Source: Pseudovibrio sp947494035
GTDB lineage: Bacteria > Pseudomonadota > Alphaproteobacteria > Rhizobiales > Stappiaceae
Assembly: GCA_947494035.1 (NCBI GenBank)
Contig: CANLTN010000020.1
Span: 1-64,000 of the forward strand
Length of the DNA: 64,000 nt
Direction: 5' to 3'
The position numbers and the translations under genes are program-made. Shown one piece after another: positions 26,888 to 35,253 of the stretch; within the stretch, counting starts at the first letter, position 1; every line of letters begins with the position of its first letter. The notes under the pieces were generated by a model. It was not told the DNA's origin. It did no database searches and saw nothing but the letters and a program-made list of their open reading frames with translations.

Positions 26888-27601
26888 AAGCCCACGCTCC
26901 ATTAGTTCGGCAACAGAGTGGTCCACCCAAAGCTGGTTGCCGAGCGCTGTTGCGTGCATCCCATCTTCACAGAAGGCCGCGCTCGTGGCTTCAGCGATGG
27001 CAGAGGAAACGATCACGCCGCGCTCGTGGCAGAGCTGCGCACCAATGCGGTTGATCATCTGACGCCGCGGCTCAAGCACCCATGCCAGTCCATTGGTTAG
27101 TGCAGGAACATAGTCAAGTTCCATCAAATTGGGCCAGTAGATGCGCGCATTGGGATATTTGGTTCGCAGCGCATAAATCAGCTCTCCAAAATCCTTCTTC
27201 CACGCGAAACGGGAATGGAAGTTCTTTAGATCGTTCATGCCGATACTAATCAAGACATGCGTGTAGTCGGCCTGCGGAAGATTGGGAACGACCACATCCC
27301 TGATTTGGGCCGCTGTAGCGGAGTTGTTGCCTGCTGCACGCCATTTAACCGGCTGACCGCTAACTTCGGCCAGCTTTCTTGCTAGTGTGTACGTCAGGCC
27401 ATCGGTTGTGTGGTCAAGACCAATGGCTGCAACAGAAGAATCCCCAACCACGAGCATATTGATCAGCTCGCCCTGTCCGTCAATGGCGCCTGATACCGGA
27501 CCGGGTGCCGGAGCAAGGCGAATAGATCTGGCACGCGCCCGCAAGCCCTCGACAATATAGACAGGCAAAAGTGCCCAAGTAAGCCAGCTAGGAAAAGACA
27601 T
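26825..27601 (-). CDS. SGNH/GDSL-type esterase
   Basis: 258 residues from ATG 27601 (GAGGGGG nine bases before). An N-terminal hydrophobic segment (MSFPSWLTWALLPVYIVEG) may anchor it to the membrane or serve as a signal. SGNH blocks: nucleophile serine in VVGDSSVAAIG, block III SIGMND, and the Asp-His pair in DGMHATALGNQLW, so the catalytic set is complete. It hydrolyses an ester or acyl group of unknown type. Its ribosome site lies in the 3' arm of the lysS terminator, and its 3' end overlaps the antiporter gene antisense. Confidence 0.85.
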   Translation of the reverse strand: MSFPSWLTWALLPVYIVEGLRARARSIRLAPAPGPVSGAIDGQGELINMLVVGDSSVAAIGLDHTTDGLTYTLARKLAEVSGQPVKWRAAGNNSATAAQIRDVVVPNLPQADYTHVLISIGMNDLKNFHSRFAWKKDFGELIYALRTKYPNARIYWPNLMELDYVPALTNGLAWVLEPRRQMINRIGAQLCHERGVIVSSAIAEATSAAFCEDGMHATALGNQLWVDHSVAELMERGLLGLEEKDEVEDKQHQVHGAL

Positions 27602-27602
27602 G

Positions 27603-27629
27603 AAAAAAGCCCCCTCGTTTGAGAGGGCT
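27603..27629 (-). terminator. lysS terminator overlapping the GDSL ribosome binding site
   Basis: On the minus strand AGCCCTCTC pairs with GAGGGGGCT (one C-A mismatch) around a 4-base loop and is followed by TTTTTT, six bases past the lysS stop codon. The 3' arm GAGGGGG is also the Shine-Dalgarno of the GDSL gene, whose ATG follows the T run. Confidence 0.8.
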
Positions 27630-27635
27630 AATTCA

Positions 27636-29297
27636 TCACGCTGCAAGCTCTCCTGCAAGTGCTTTCGCAATCAGGCTCCGTGTCTCCGGAATACCGTAAA
27701 GTGCGATAAAGGACCCAAAGCGTGGACCCTTCTCCTGACCCAGAAGTACTTGATAAATCGCAGAAAAGAAATTTTGCGCGACACCAGGACGTCCGTCAGG
27801 ACCCGGCTTTGCGGTGTTCTGATAGCGCTCAATATTGCGACCAATGTCGTAAATTGCGTTTTGGATATCACCACCGTCTGTGTCTGCAGGCAAGCCAGCA
27901 AGCACCTCATCCAGCTTGGTGAGCATCTCAGTCTCGACTTCATCCGGCGCTCTGAACTTCTTCGTTGGTTTCACAAAGTCGTCGTAGTAACGGATTGCAT
28001 AGCCAACCAACTCGTCCAGCATCTTGTGGGTCTGCGGAGATGAGCCCGGAGCATAGCGGGAAATGAATGCCCACAGAACGTCCTTGTTGACCGCATTGGA
28101 TGCAGACACCAGATTGAGCAGCATTGCGAACTGGATTGGCATCTCTTCCTTCGGCGGATTGCCGTAATGGATGTGCCAAACCGGGTTCATCAGCTTCTGC
28201 GCCGGATCCATATTCTCGAACTTGGACAGGAAGGTGCAGTACTCATCAACCGCTTTCGGGATGACGTCAAAGTACAGTTTCTTCGCAGTCTTAGGCTTTT
28301 GGAAGTTGAACAGAGACAGGCTCTCCTGCGAGGCGTAGTTCAACCACTCTTCCATCGTCAGGCCGTTGCCTTTGGACTTGGAGATTTTCTGGCCTTTTTC
28401 ATCTAGGAAAAGCTCATAGTTGAAGCCTTCCGGAGCAGGAGCACCCAGAGCCTTACAGATCTTGCCAGACAGGTTTACACTGTCGATGAGGTCTTTGCCG
28501 GCCATTTCATAGTCGATGCCCAGCGCGTACCAGCGCAGCGCCCAGTCGGCTTTCCATTGGCACTTGACGTGGCCGCCAGTGACTGGCAGTTCAACGCGTT
28601 CCTCTGTTTCCGGGTCAATGTAGGTCACAGTGCCTTTTTCGACATTGCGGTCCACCATTGGCACCTGCAAAACAATGCCAGTGCGCGGACATACTGGCAG
28701 GAATGGAGAATACGTGGCCTGACGCTCTTCCCCCAGAGTTGGGAGGATGATCGCCATGATCTTGTCGTAGACTTCCAGCATGCGCAGGAGGGCTTTGTCG
28801 AACACACCGGACTTGTAGTAGTCGGTGGATGACACGAACTCATACTCAAAGCCGAACTTGTCGAGGAATGCCATGAGCTTTGCGTTATTGGCCGCTGCAA
28901 AGCTCGGGTATTCGTTTGAGAACGGATCGGGCACGCTGGTCAGGGGCTTGCCAAGGAATGACGCCATCATGTCCTGATTGGGCACGTTGGTTGGCACCTT
29001 GCGGAAGCCGTCCATATCATCAGAGAAGCAGATCAGCTTGGTCGGGATCTTGTCCTGCGTGAGCAGCCGGAAGGCGGTGCGGACCATTGTGGTGCGTGCA
29101 ACTTCGCCAAAGGTGCCCATGTGAGGCAAGCCAGATGGACCATAGCCGGTCTGGAACAAGACCGGCCCGGTCTTGGGTTTCTTCTCCAGCCGTTTAACCA
29201 GTTTGCGCGCTTCTTCAAACGGCCAGGCTTTAGATACCTGTGCCGCCTCGATAAGTTCTGGGCTGAGATCGAGTTGAGGCAAACTGTTCGTAGACAT
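27636..29297 (-). CDS. lysS: Class I lysyl-tRNA synthetase
   Basis: 553 residues, the class I (archaeal-type, LysK) enzyme found in most alphaproteobacteria, not the class II form. The HIGH-like ATP motif is GPSGLPHMGTFGEVART near residue 50, and the KMSKS motif is KISKSKGNGLT near 302. It charges tRNA-Lys with lysine in the cytoplasm. The anticodon-binding helical C-terminal domain follows. ATG at 29297. A terminator-like hairpin separates it from the GDSL gene, so some read-through may occur. Confidence 0.96.
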   Translation of the reverse strand: MSTNSLPQLDLSPELIEAAQVSKAWPFEEARKLVKRLEKKPKTGPVLFQTGYGPSGLPHMGTFGEVARTTMVRTAFRLLTQDKIPTKLICFSDDMDGFRKVPTNVPNQDMMASFLGKPLTSVPDPFSNEYPSFAAANNAKLMAFLDKFGFEYEFVSSTDYYKSGVFDKALLRMLEVYDKIMAIILPTLGEERQATYSPFLPVCPRTGIVLQVPMVDRNVEKGTVTYIDPETEERVELPVTGGHVKCQWKADWALRWYALGIDYEMAGKDLIDSVNLSGKICKALGAPAPEGFNYELFLDEKGQKISKSKGNGLTMEEWLNYASQESLSLFNFQKPKTAKKLYFDVIPKAVDEYCTFLSKFENMDPAQKLMNPVWHIHYGNPPKEEMPIQFAMLLNLVSASNAVNKDVLWAFISRYAPGSSPQTHKMLDELVGYAIRYYDDFVKPTKKFRAPDEVETEMLTKLDEVLAGLPADTDGGDIQNAIYDIGRNIERYQNTAKPGPDGRPGVAQNFFSAIYQVLLGQEKGPRFGSFIALYGIPETRSLIAKALAGELAA

Positions 29298-29554
29298 GGA
29301 TTTTGAGATCCGTAATTGGAGATAAAACTGTGGTTGAGTTTGGCTTTCTGCGGCGGGATTTGATGCCGGAAAGCTGCGCGAACTTATGTAAAACTTGCGC
29401 CCACGTCAATGCAAGTTCTCGGGTTTTCGGCGCTACCCCCTTGTATGAGGCATTAACCCAACTTACCTTTGCAGTCATTAAGCGCTGCCAGACGATTTGG
29501 CAGGGTAGAATTTCAAGACAAACCAAGAAGCAAAGCTATTTGCTGTGGGGAGAT

Positions 29555-29977
29555 ATGGGTACACTAGATAGATTACTGAGCGTAGAAGAAGCTCTTATTC
29601 ATGTGATGGTGATGGTTTCGGCCGCTGATAATGCGATGAGCGATGCAGAGCTTCGCCAGCTTGGCGATATTGTGGGCATTCTTCCTGTCTTCAAAGACTT
29701 TGACGACAATAATCTGATCAAGATTACCCAGCAGTGCGCCGAACGCCTCTCTGGCGAAAATGGCATGAACAAAACGCTGGAACTTGTGGCGGACTCCCTG
29801 CCAACCAAACTGCACGACACAGCTTACGCTCTTGGGGTTGAGATTGCTGCGGCTGATTTGCGCGTGAGCCCGGAAGAAGTGCGCATGCTGCAGTTGCTGC
29901 GTAACCACCTGAAGCTGGACAAACTGACGATTGCTGCAATTGAGCGTGGTGCGCAGGCCCGTTTCCGCACACAATAA
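29555..29977 (+). CDS. TerB-family tellurite resistance-like protein
   Basis: 140 residues from ATG 29555 (GTGGGGAG just before). An open frame runs 84 codons further upstream but with no coding character and overlapping the lysS promoter region. The all-helical TerB fold is shown by acidic repeats: SVEEALIHVMVMVSAADNAMSDAELRQLGDIVGILPVF and GVEIAAADLRVSPEEVRMLQLLRNHLKLD. These D-x-x-x-S/E-E segments bind divalent metals in related TerB/DjlA proteins. Role unknown, possibly envelope or metal stress. Convergent with apaG. Confidence 0.88.
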   Translation: MGTLDRLLSVEEALIHVMVMVSAADNAMSDAELRQLGDIVGILPVFKDFDDNNLIKITQQCAERLSGENGMNKTLELVADSLPTKLHDTAYALGVEIAAADLRVSPEEVRMLQLLRNHLKLDKLTIAAIERGAQARFRTQ

Positions 29978-30044
29978 CTCAAATTATCCGTGACTGGCGG
30001 GCGGTGATCAACTGCCCGTAACTCTCAATGGGCTATGCGCCGTT

Positions 30045-30437
30045 TTAATGAACGGTTTTGACCATGTCGGGCAGGTCCAGCGAGAAAGCCGGAATTTTTA
30101 CGGCAAAGAACTCGCCTTTATCCGTTTGCATCCGATAATTGCCAGTCATAATGCCTGAGGACGTGTTCAGCGGGCAGCCAGATGTGTATTGGAACGACCC
30201 ACCCGGTTCGATAACGGGCTCCTCACCGACGACCCCTGCCCCATTGACTTCCTGTGTATTGCCGTTTGCATCGATTATATACCAGTGCCTCGACCTAAGC
30301 TGGACGGTTTCACCACTCATGTTTTCAATCGAGACAGTATAGGCCCAAAAAAACTGCTCATCTTCGGGAGTCGACTCCTCGGCAAGATAATACGGTTCTA
30401 CAGTGATCTGTATATCTCGGGTAACGGCACGATACAT
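30045..30437 (-). CDS. apaG: Co2+/Mg2+ efflux-associated protein ApaG
   Basis: 130 residues from ATG 30437; a TTG four codons earlier is a weaker start. The fibronectin-like ApaG/DUF525 fold is complete: VTRDIQITVEPYYLAEESTPEDEQFFWAYTVSIEN, then LRSRHWYIIDANG, GVVGEEPVIEPGGSFQYTSG and GIMTGNYRM. It is linked to cobalt resistance and magnesium efflux and to diadenosine tetraphosphate turnover; the mechanism is not settled. Single gene. Confidence 0.95.
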   Translation of the reverse strand: MYRAVTRDIQITVEPYYLAEESTPEDEQFFWAYTVSIENMSGETVQLRSRHWYIIDANGNTQEVNGAGVVGEEPVIEPGGSFQYTSGCPLNTSSGIMTGNYRMQTDKGEFFAVKIPAFSLDLPDMVKTVH

Positions 30438-30545
30438 AGCACAACCCAACTTTCAGGAAAATTCCGCTGCAAATACAACAGCAGTACGCATCCTATTTGT
30501 AATAAGTCTAGCCTTTACACCCTGATCTTCGCAAGAGCAACGATC

Positions 30546-31172
30546 TTACACCGAAGGATCTGGGTGGTTCAAAACCATATGCCTGACCATGAAAACGCGA
30601 GAAATTGCCGAAAGTGTGCAGATCGCCGCAAAAGTCCATGCAACCCATGAGAAATAAGTGGGGAACAGGCAGAAAATGACGAAGACACCAATGGTTTCAA
30701 AACCCTCAGCTAGTCCTCCCAGATAATAAAAGGACTTCTTTCCGCGCAGTGATGTTTCCATGCCCAGCTTTTGGGCCAGTGTCGCAAATGCGAGGAAAGT
30801 GGACCCATTGATGTAAAAACTGAAAAGCAGAGCCGCAGCAGCGAGCGCATTTTGCTCCGGAGCGACAAACGCAAAGGCCAGCGGGATTGCGCCGTAGAAG
30901 ATGAAGTCAAAGGTGATGTCGTAAAACCCGCCGAGCTGGGTTGAGCCTACTGCTCTTGCGACGGCGCCGTCCAACCCATCTGCGAAGCGGTTGAGCAGGA
31001 TAAACAGCAATGCCATGCCAAATTGCCCGGCTGCAATTGCCGCCGCCGCTGCAAGGCCAAACCCCAACCCGACCGTGCTTACTGCTGTTGCAGTAAACCC
31101 AAGATCTGCCAGTGCTTTGCCCATCTTGTTGAGTGGCGGGTCTATATAGCCTCGGAGTTTTGCATCAAACAT
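30546..31172 (-). CDS. CDP-alcohol phosphatidyltransferase family protein
   Basis: 208 residues from ATG 31172 (AGGA seven bases before). Six membrane helices. The full catalytic motif is present: ADGLDGAVARAVGSTQLGGFYDITFDF, matching D-x2-D-G-x2-A-R-x8-G-x3-D-x3-D with all four aspartates. It transfers a phospho-alcohol or phosphatidyl group from CDP-alcohol; whether it makes phosphatidylglycerophosphate, phosphatidylserine, phosphatidylcholine or another head group is not readable. Next upstream, in the same orientation, is the sodium channel gene, 175 bases away. Confidence 0.88.
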   Translation of the reverse strand: MFDAKLRGYIDPPLNKMGKALADLGFTATAVSTVGLGFGLAAAAAIAAGQFGMALLFILLNRFADGLDGAVARAVGSTQLGGFYDITFDFIFYGAIPLAFAFVAPEQNALAAAALLFSFYINGSTFLAFATLAQKLGMETSLRGKKSFYYLGGLAEGFETIGVFVIFCLFPTYFSWVAWTFAAICTLSAISRVFMVRHMVLNHPDPSV

Positions 31173-31347
31173 ATCGCATCCTATCAGATATGCATTTCCT
31201 CTTAGGCCTTTTTTTCGCAGGTGCCTATGATTACCGGTGCCCAATCCACACGCTCAGCAATCACTAATACTTCATTGGCGCTTGATTATGGGTGTGGTTG
31301 GCACCTGCATTGATCGCAGCTTTTTCTTCAGTAGGAATGATGCCGCT

Positions 31348-32166
31348 TCAGTCATCTTTTGTGCGGAGTTTTTCTAATTCCTTGATCAGATCCACTCTAA
31401 GGCCTCTCAACTCGGTTAAAATGAGCCGAGTTTCCTCATGCACTTCGATGCGATCAGCTTCAAGGTCCTTGTCGTGCTCCTGCTGCATGGCCGACACGAT
31501 GATACCGATAAACAGGTTCAGGACAGTGAAGGCGGTGCACAAAATAAAGGGTATGAAGAACAACCATGCGAGGGGGTACACCTCCATAACCGGTCTCACA
31601 ATCCCCATACTCCAGCTTTCCAATGTCATGATCTGGAATAGCGTATAAGTAGATTTGCTGATAGTGCCAAACCATTCAGGAAATGCTGCCCCGTAGAGCC
31701 CGGTTGCCATGACTGAAAAGACGTAGAACACCAACGCCATTAACAGGACAATGGAGCCCATACCCGGCAGTGCACGGACAAGCCCGCCTACGACGTTTCG
31801 CAAAGATGGGATCACCGAAATAAGCCTCAAGACCCTAAGGATTCTCAGAGACCGAAGGATGGTTGCAGGTCCAGCTGCAGGAACAAGGGCGATTGAGACA
31901 ATAATGAAATCAAAGAGGTTCCATGGGCCTCTGAAAAAGCTCGGGCCAAATGCAAAGATGCGCAAGGTCAGCTCAATGACAAAGATGAACAGAGCCAGTT
32001 CATCAAGAAAGCTTAGGATTGGTCCATAGTTGCTAACGAGCGCTTGGTTTGTCTCCAAACCGAGTACCACTGCGTTTAGCGCGATTACGCCAATAATCGT
32101 GTATTCCCATTGGCGGCTTTCAATGATGGATCGTAACTTCGCCCGCATTTTGAGACTTAACCTCAT
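31348..32166 (-). CDS. Bacterial voltage-gated sodium channel (NavAb/NaChBac family)
   Basis: 272 residues, the family's usual length, six helices. S4 carries arginines every third residue (ILRSLRILRVLRL; R105, R108, R111, R114). The pore has the selectivity filter TLESWS (181-186), the Nav-type filter, inside FQIMTLESWSMGIVRP. S6 and a C-terminal coiled coil (EEHDKDLEADRIEVHEET-type, about 235-268) follow. It is a homotetramer conducting Na+ upon depolarisation; such channels support motility, chemotaxis or pH homeostasis in marine and alkaliphilic bacteria. Position next to a lipid synthesis gene gives no functional clue. Confidence 0.93.
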   Translation of the reverse strand: MRLSLKMRAKLRSIIESRQWEYTIIGVIALNAVVLGLETNQALVSNYGPILSFLDELALFIFVIELTLRIFAFGPSFFRGPWNLFDFIIVSIALVPAAGPATILRSLRILRVLRLISVIPSLRNVVGGLVRALPGMGSIVLLMALVFYVFSVMATGLYGAAFPEWFGTISKSTYTLFQIMTLESWSMGIVRPVMEVYPLAWLFFIPFILCTAFTVLNLFIGIIVSAMQQEHDKDLEADRIEVHEETRLILTELRGLRVDLIKELEKLRTKDD

Positions 32167-32372
32167 GGTATGAATTAGGTCTCACCTTAAGTGCCTGTCT
32201 GCAGGCTTCATGGTATAAGGGACCCTGGAATCTGCCATGCATAAATGAAGAAGATTCCGAGTGCAACAAGCAGGAGAGCCAAAATAGCACGAGTGAGTTT
32301 GAGATATAGTTTTCAAAGGCTTGACCCCATTCGAAATAACCAGCATAAATTTGCTTCGATCTTGCTGAGGTC

Positions 32373-32446
32373 GCGGGTGTAGCTCAATGGTAGAGCAGAA
32401 GCTTCCCAAGCTTACGACGAGGGTTCGATTCCCTTCATCCGCTCCA
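32373..32446 (+). tRNA. tRNA-Gly (anticodon CCC)
   Basis: 74 bases with encoded CCA. Acceptor stem GCGGGTG / CATCCGC (one G-U), D arm with AGCTCAATGGTAGAGC, anticodon loop TTCCCAA reading GGG, and T arm GAGGGTTCGATTCCCTT. The anticodon stem has a mismatch at its outermost pair. It matches the bacterial tRNA-Gly(CCC) pattern. No integrase or att repeat is beside it. Confidence 0.92.
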
Positions 32447-32592
32447 TTTTTGCTTTTAACTGATCAGTTTCAGCCGTCCCTGTCATATTATTTGCACCGC
32501 AAAACGTTATGAAACCTGTGCGGAGTTTCTCACCTTCCCGTCGGCATAGACAAAACTATTCCAGCACATGAGAGCGGGCACGGAGACATCCA

Positions 32593-33036
32593 ATGGTAAG
32601 AACAACCAAAGACGATATCACCAGATTTGTGATTGCACAGGAGGCTGTGTTTCAGGAGGTGGTTCAGGAACTGGCTCAGGGGCACAAAACCTCTCACTGG
32701 ATCTGGTTCATCTTTCCGCAGCTTCGCCAGCTTGGGGGCTCCTCCACCGCGCACTTCTTTGGCATAGAGGACCTTGACGAGGCGCGGAGATATCTTGCCT
32801 ATCCCCTGCTTGGCTCGCGGCTGCGTGGTTGCTGTAAGCTGCTGCTTGAGCATAAAGGACTGACATCTCAGCAGATTCTTGGAGAGATCGACAGCTTGAA
32901 GATGCGTAGCTGCGCGACGCTTTTTGCTTATGCGGCCGAGGATCCAACAGTGTTTCACCAAGTGCTCGACCAGTTTTACGCCAGCCAACCATGCCGCCTT
33001 ACGGTGGATGCACTGGGTATTCCCTGGAAAGCCTAG
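32593..33036 (+). CDS. DUF1810 family protein
   Basis: 147 residues, ATG after GGAG. Signature: DITRFVIAQEAVFQEVVQELAQGHKTSHWIWFIFPQLRQLG, then YLAYPLLGSRLRGCCKLLL and SLKMRSCATLFAYAAED, complete for DUF1810. The HWIWFIFPQ motif is nearly invariant in the family. No function is known. Convergent with the glycosyltransferase gene, stops 5 bases apart. Confidence 0.9.
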   Translation: MVRTTKDDITRFVIAQEAVFQEVVQELAQGHKTSHWIWFIFPQLRQLGGSSTAHFFGIEDLDEARRYLAYPLLGSRLRGCCKLLLEHKGLTSQQILGEIDSLKMRSCATLFAYAAEDPTVFHQVLDQFYASQPCRLTVDALGIPWKA

Positions 33037-33041
33037 CACAC

Positions 33042-35189
33042 TTACGTCGTAGGCTTGCTCTCTGGCTCTACACTGCCCCTGTGGCGAACAACGCCGTGCT
33101 CGGTTTTGCGCCAGTAGTGCGGTTTGACCATGAACTCAAACAGGGCTTTGTAGGAGGCGATACAGCCTAGCACCCAATAAAGCGGAATGCTGGCGACCTC
33201 CCAGACGCGCGGGCGAAAGCCTCGTTTTGCACTCCCCTGCAGAACAGTGACCACAGTGCCGCCGAGGCCAAAGAGAAAGCAGAACATGGCGTAAATACTA
33301 AAGGCATCGAGTGCTTGCCAACCTGTTCTGTAGAGATCAAGCGCAACCTTGCCAAACATGAATGCAGTCAGAGGTGCTGCCCAGAGGCACAGCATACCGC
33401 CAAGGAATGTGATAAGCAGCAGGACAAAATTTTTCGTGCCCAGTTGCTTGTGGGTCAATGCCGGGTTGCGCAGGTGAACGGCCAGTGTTTGGATCCAGCC
33501 CTTGTGCCAGCGTGTGCGCTGATGCAGCCAGCCCTTTAAAGTCAGGGGGGCTTCTTCATAGGTGGAGCTGTTCAATGTGCGGGTCTTGAAGCCGTGACGC
33601 GCAAATCTAACGGCCAGATCAGCATCCTCGGTCACGTTGAAGGGGTCCCATCCGCCTACTTTCCTAAGGGTGTTTACCCTGAAATGATTGGAGGTTCCAC
33701 CTAGCGGAAGCAGGAGGTTTTTACGGGACAGGAACGGCAGAAACACATCAAAAAGCGCGGCGTATTCGAAGGCAAACTGGCGCACCAGCCAGTTTTCATC
33801 AGCATGGTCAATGGAGAGCGCAGCCTGCAAACAGGCAACATCATGACCTTCCAACGCAAATTGGCAGATCGCCTTTTTGAGTTGCTGTGGCTCTGGCCGG
33901 TCTTCGGCATCAAAGACCGTAACGAAGTCTCCCTTTGTTGCCGCAAGGCCGACTGCTAGTGCACGCGGCTTGGTCTGAGGTTTTCCTGGAGGCAGGATGA
34001 TCATCCGCATAGACTTTTTAAGGAGTTTGCGGAGGTTTCCTTGTGTGAGTTCGTCATCCTGCTCGACCAGAAAGATAATATCGAGCGCCTCCTTGGGGTA
34101 ATCCAGAGCGTCCAGAGCCTCAACAAGTTGGCGGCAAATCGCGGATTCCTTGTAAAGCGGAACAAGCACGGTGTAATACGGCCAGTTCTCCAACTCGGGG
34201 ACTGCCATATCCTGCCGCTCGGTATAGGTGAAAAACGATGCAAGGCGGAGCAGCCCGATGGTTCCTAGCGATATTGTCAGCAGGATAAACAAGCCCCATA
34301 TGACGGCATTGAACGAAAAGCTCAAAGCCGCAATGAAGACGATTGGCGATATTGTCAGAAGCTTGCGTTGCGAAGGCAGGAAACGGTAGACTGCTGACAG
34401 TGTCAGATTGTCCTGTGCTAAAGCATTGGAGCTGGCGGTGGTGACGGTCAGCCCCCTCTGATATTGGGGGGTGACGATCACAATCTTGCTGGCTGCTTCA
34501 TCAAAATAACCCAGTGCCCGTTCGAAAGCCTCCAGCTGATGGCCGAGCGGAGCTGCCGCAAAAACGACCTTCCGATTAAGATCCAACGCGGGAACGAACA
34601 GGATCCCCTCGGTTTCAAAGGGCTTTAGCGTTTTGGCAATAGGGGCAATGGCAGACAGGCTTCCGTCTGCGGCATAGCGGACATTCAGCCTTCCGGAAAT
34701 TCCCCAGTAAAAAACAGAAATATCCAGAAAACCTTGCTCTATCAGATAGCTACTGATGCATTCATCTGCATCCGAGCTGCTGGAGACGGCAAAATCGATT
34801 AAGGCCTCAGAGCAATTGCATTGCAGAAGGATTTCCCGTTCCAATGTGTCCTTTATGGGCTCGCCCTCAGAGCCTGAACTTTCGTTTTCTTTAGTCTTTC
34901 GGTTGCTCTGAGAGGCTTGTCTATGTGACTTGGTTTCGGGTTGTTTATTAGTGGGATGATTGAGAGGAACAATGGTGGTCATGCGACTTCGAAGCGCCTG
35001 CCCCGCCTCAACAGTGCGCAAGTTATCGATACGGCCAATGGAGAGAGCGAGCGAGCGCAAAATGTTGGCCTGCTGCGTAGAGAATGGCTGGTCGTTACCC
35101 ATTGATATGTCGGAGAATTCCTGCTGCGCCCCTGTTAATTCATGAGGCCGATTTCCGATGACAGGTCTTCCCCTCTCGCAGACATTCAC
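33042..35189 (-). CDS. Processive family 2 glycosyltransferase with long N-terminal region
   Basis: 715 residues from GTG 35189, which has AAGGAG seven bases before. Residues 1-120 are polar and probably disordered, about 120-245 form a folded region similar to GspE N-terminal type domains, two helices follow near 278-320, then the GT2 domain with DAED (about residue 424, the DxD), EDADLAVRF and the Q-x-x-R-W motif (QRTRWHKGW, near 555), and further membrane helices at the C terminus. The Q-x-x-R-W motif indicates a processive synthase of cellulose-synthase type. Product unknown. Divergent from the solute-binding protein gene. Confidence 0.85.
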   Translation of the reverse strand: MNVCERGRPVIGNRPHELTGAQQEFSDISMGNDQPFSTQQANILRSLALSIGRIDNLRTVEAGQALRSRMTTIVPLNHPTNKQPETKSHRQASQSNRKTKENESSGSEGEPIKDTLEREILLQCNCSEALIDFAVSSSSDADECISSYLIEQGFLDISVFYWGISGRLNVRYAADGSLSAIAPIAKTLKPFETEGILFVPALDLNRKVVFAAAPLGHQLEAFERALGYFDEAASKIVIVTPQYQRGLTVTTASSNALAQDNLTLSAVYRFLPSQRKLLTISPIVFIAALSFSFNAVIWGLFILLTISLGTIGLLRLASFFTYTERQDMAVPELENWPYYTVLVPLYKESAICRQLVEALDALDYPKEALDIIFLVEQDDELTQGNLRKLLKKSMRMIILPPGKPQTKPRALAVGLAATKGDFVTVFDAEDRPEPQQLKKAICQFALEGHDVACLQAALSIDHADENWLVRQFAFEYAALFDVFLPFLSRKNLLLPLGGTSNHFRVNTLRKVGGWDPFNVTEDADLAVRFARHGFKTRTLNSSTYEEAPLTLKGWLHQRTRWHKGWIQTLAVHLRNPALTHKQLGTKNFVLLLITFLGGMLCLWAAPLTAFMFGKVALDLYRTGWQALDAFSIYAMFCFLFGLGGTVVTVLQGSAKRGFRPRVWEVASIPLYWVLGCIASYKALFEFMVKPHYWRKTEHGVVRHRGSVEPESKPTT

Positions 35190-35253
35190 TTAGTATCTCC
35201 TTGAGAATTTCCCGTTAGGCTTATGCTCTGTTGCAAACTGGATTGGATGGCTC

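Noticed and set aside
29303..29554. 84-codon N-terminal extension of the TerB-like gene
   Set aside because: No domain similarity, overlaps the lysS promoter region; ATG at 29555 has GGGGAG and starts the TerB fold.
32373..32446. tRNA-Gly as an integration site for a genomic island
   Set aside because: No integrase gene and no repeat of the tRNA 3' end found in the flanks.
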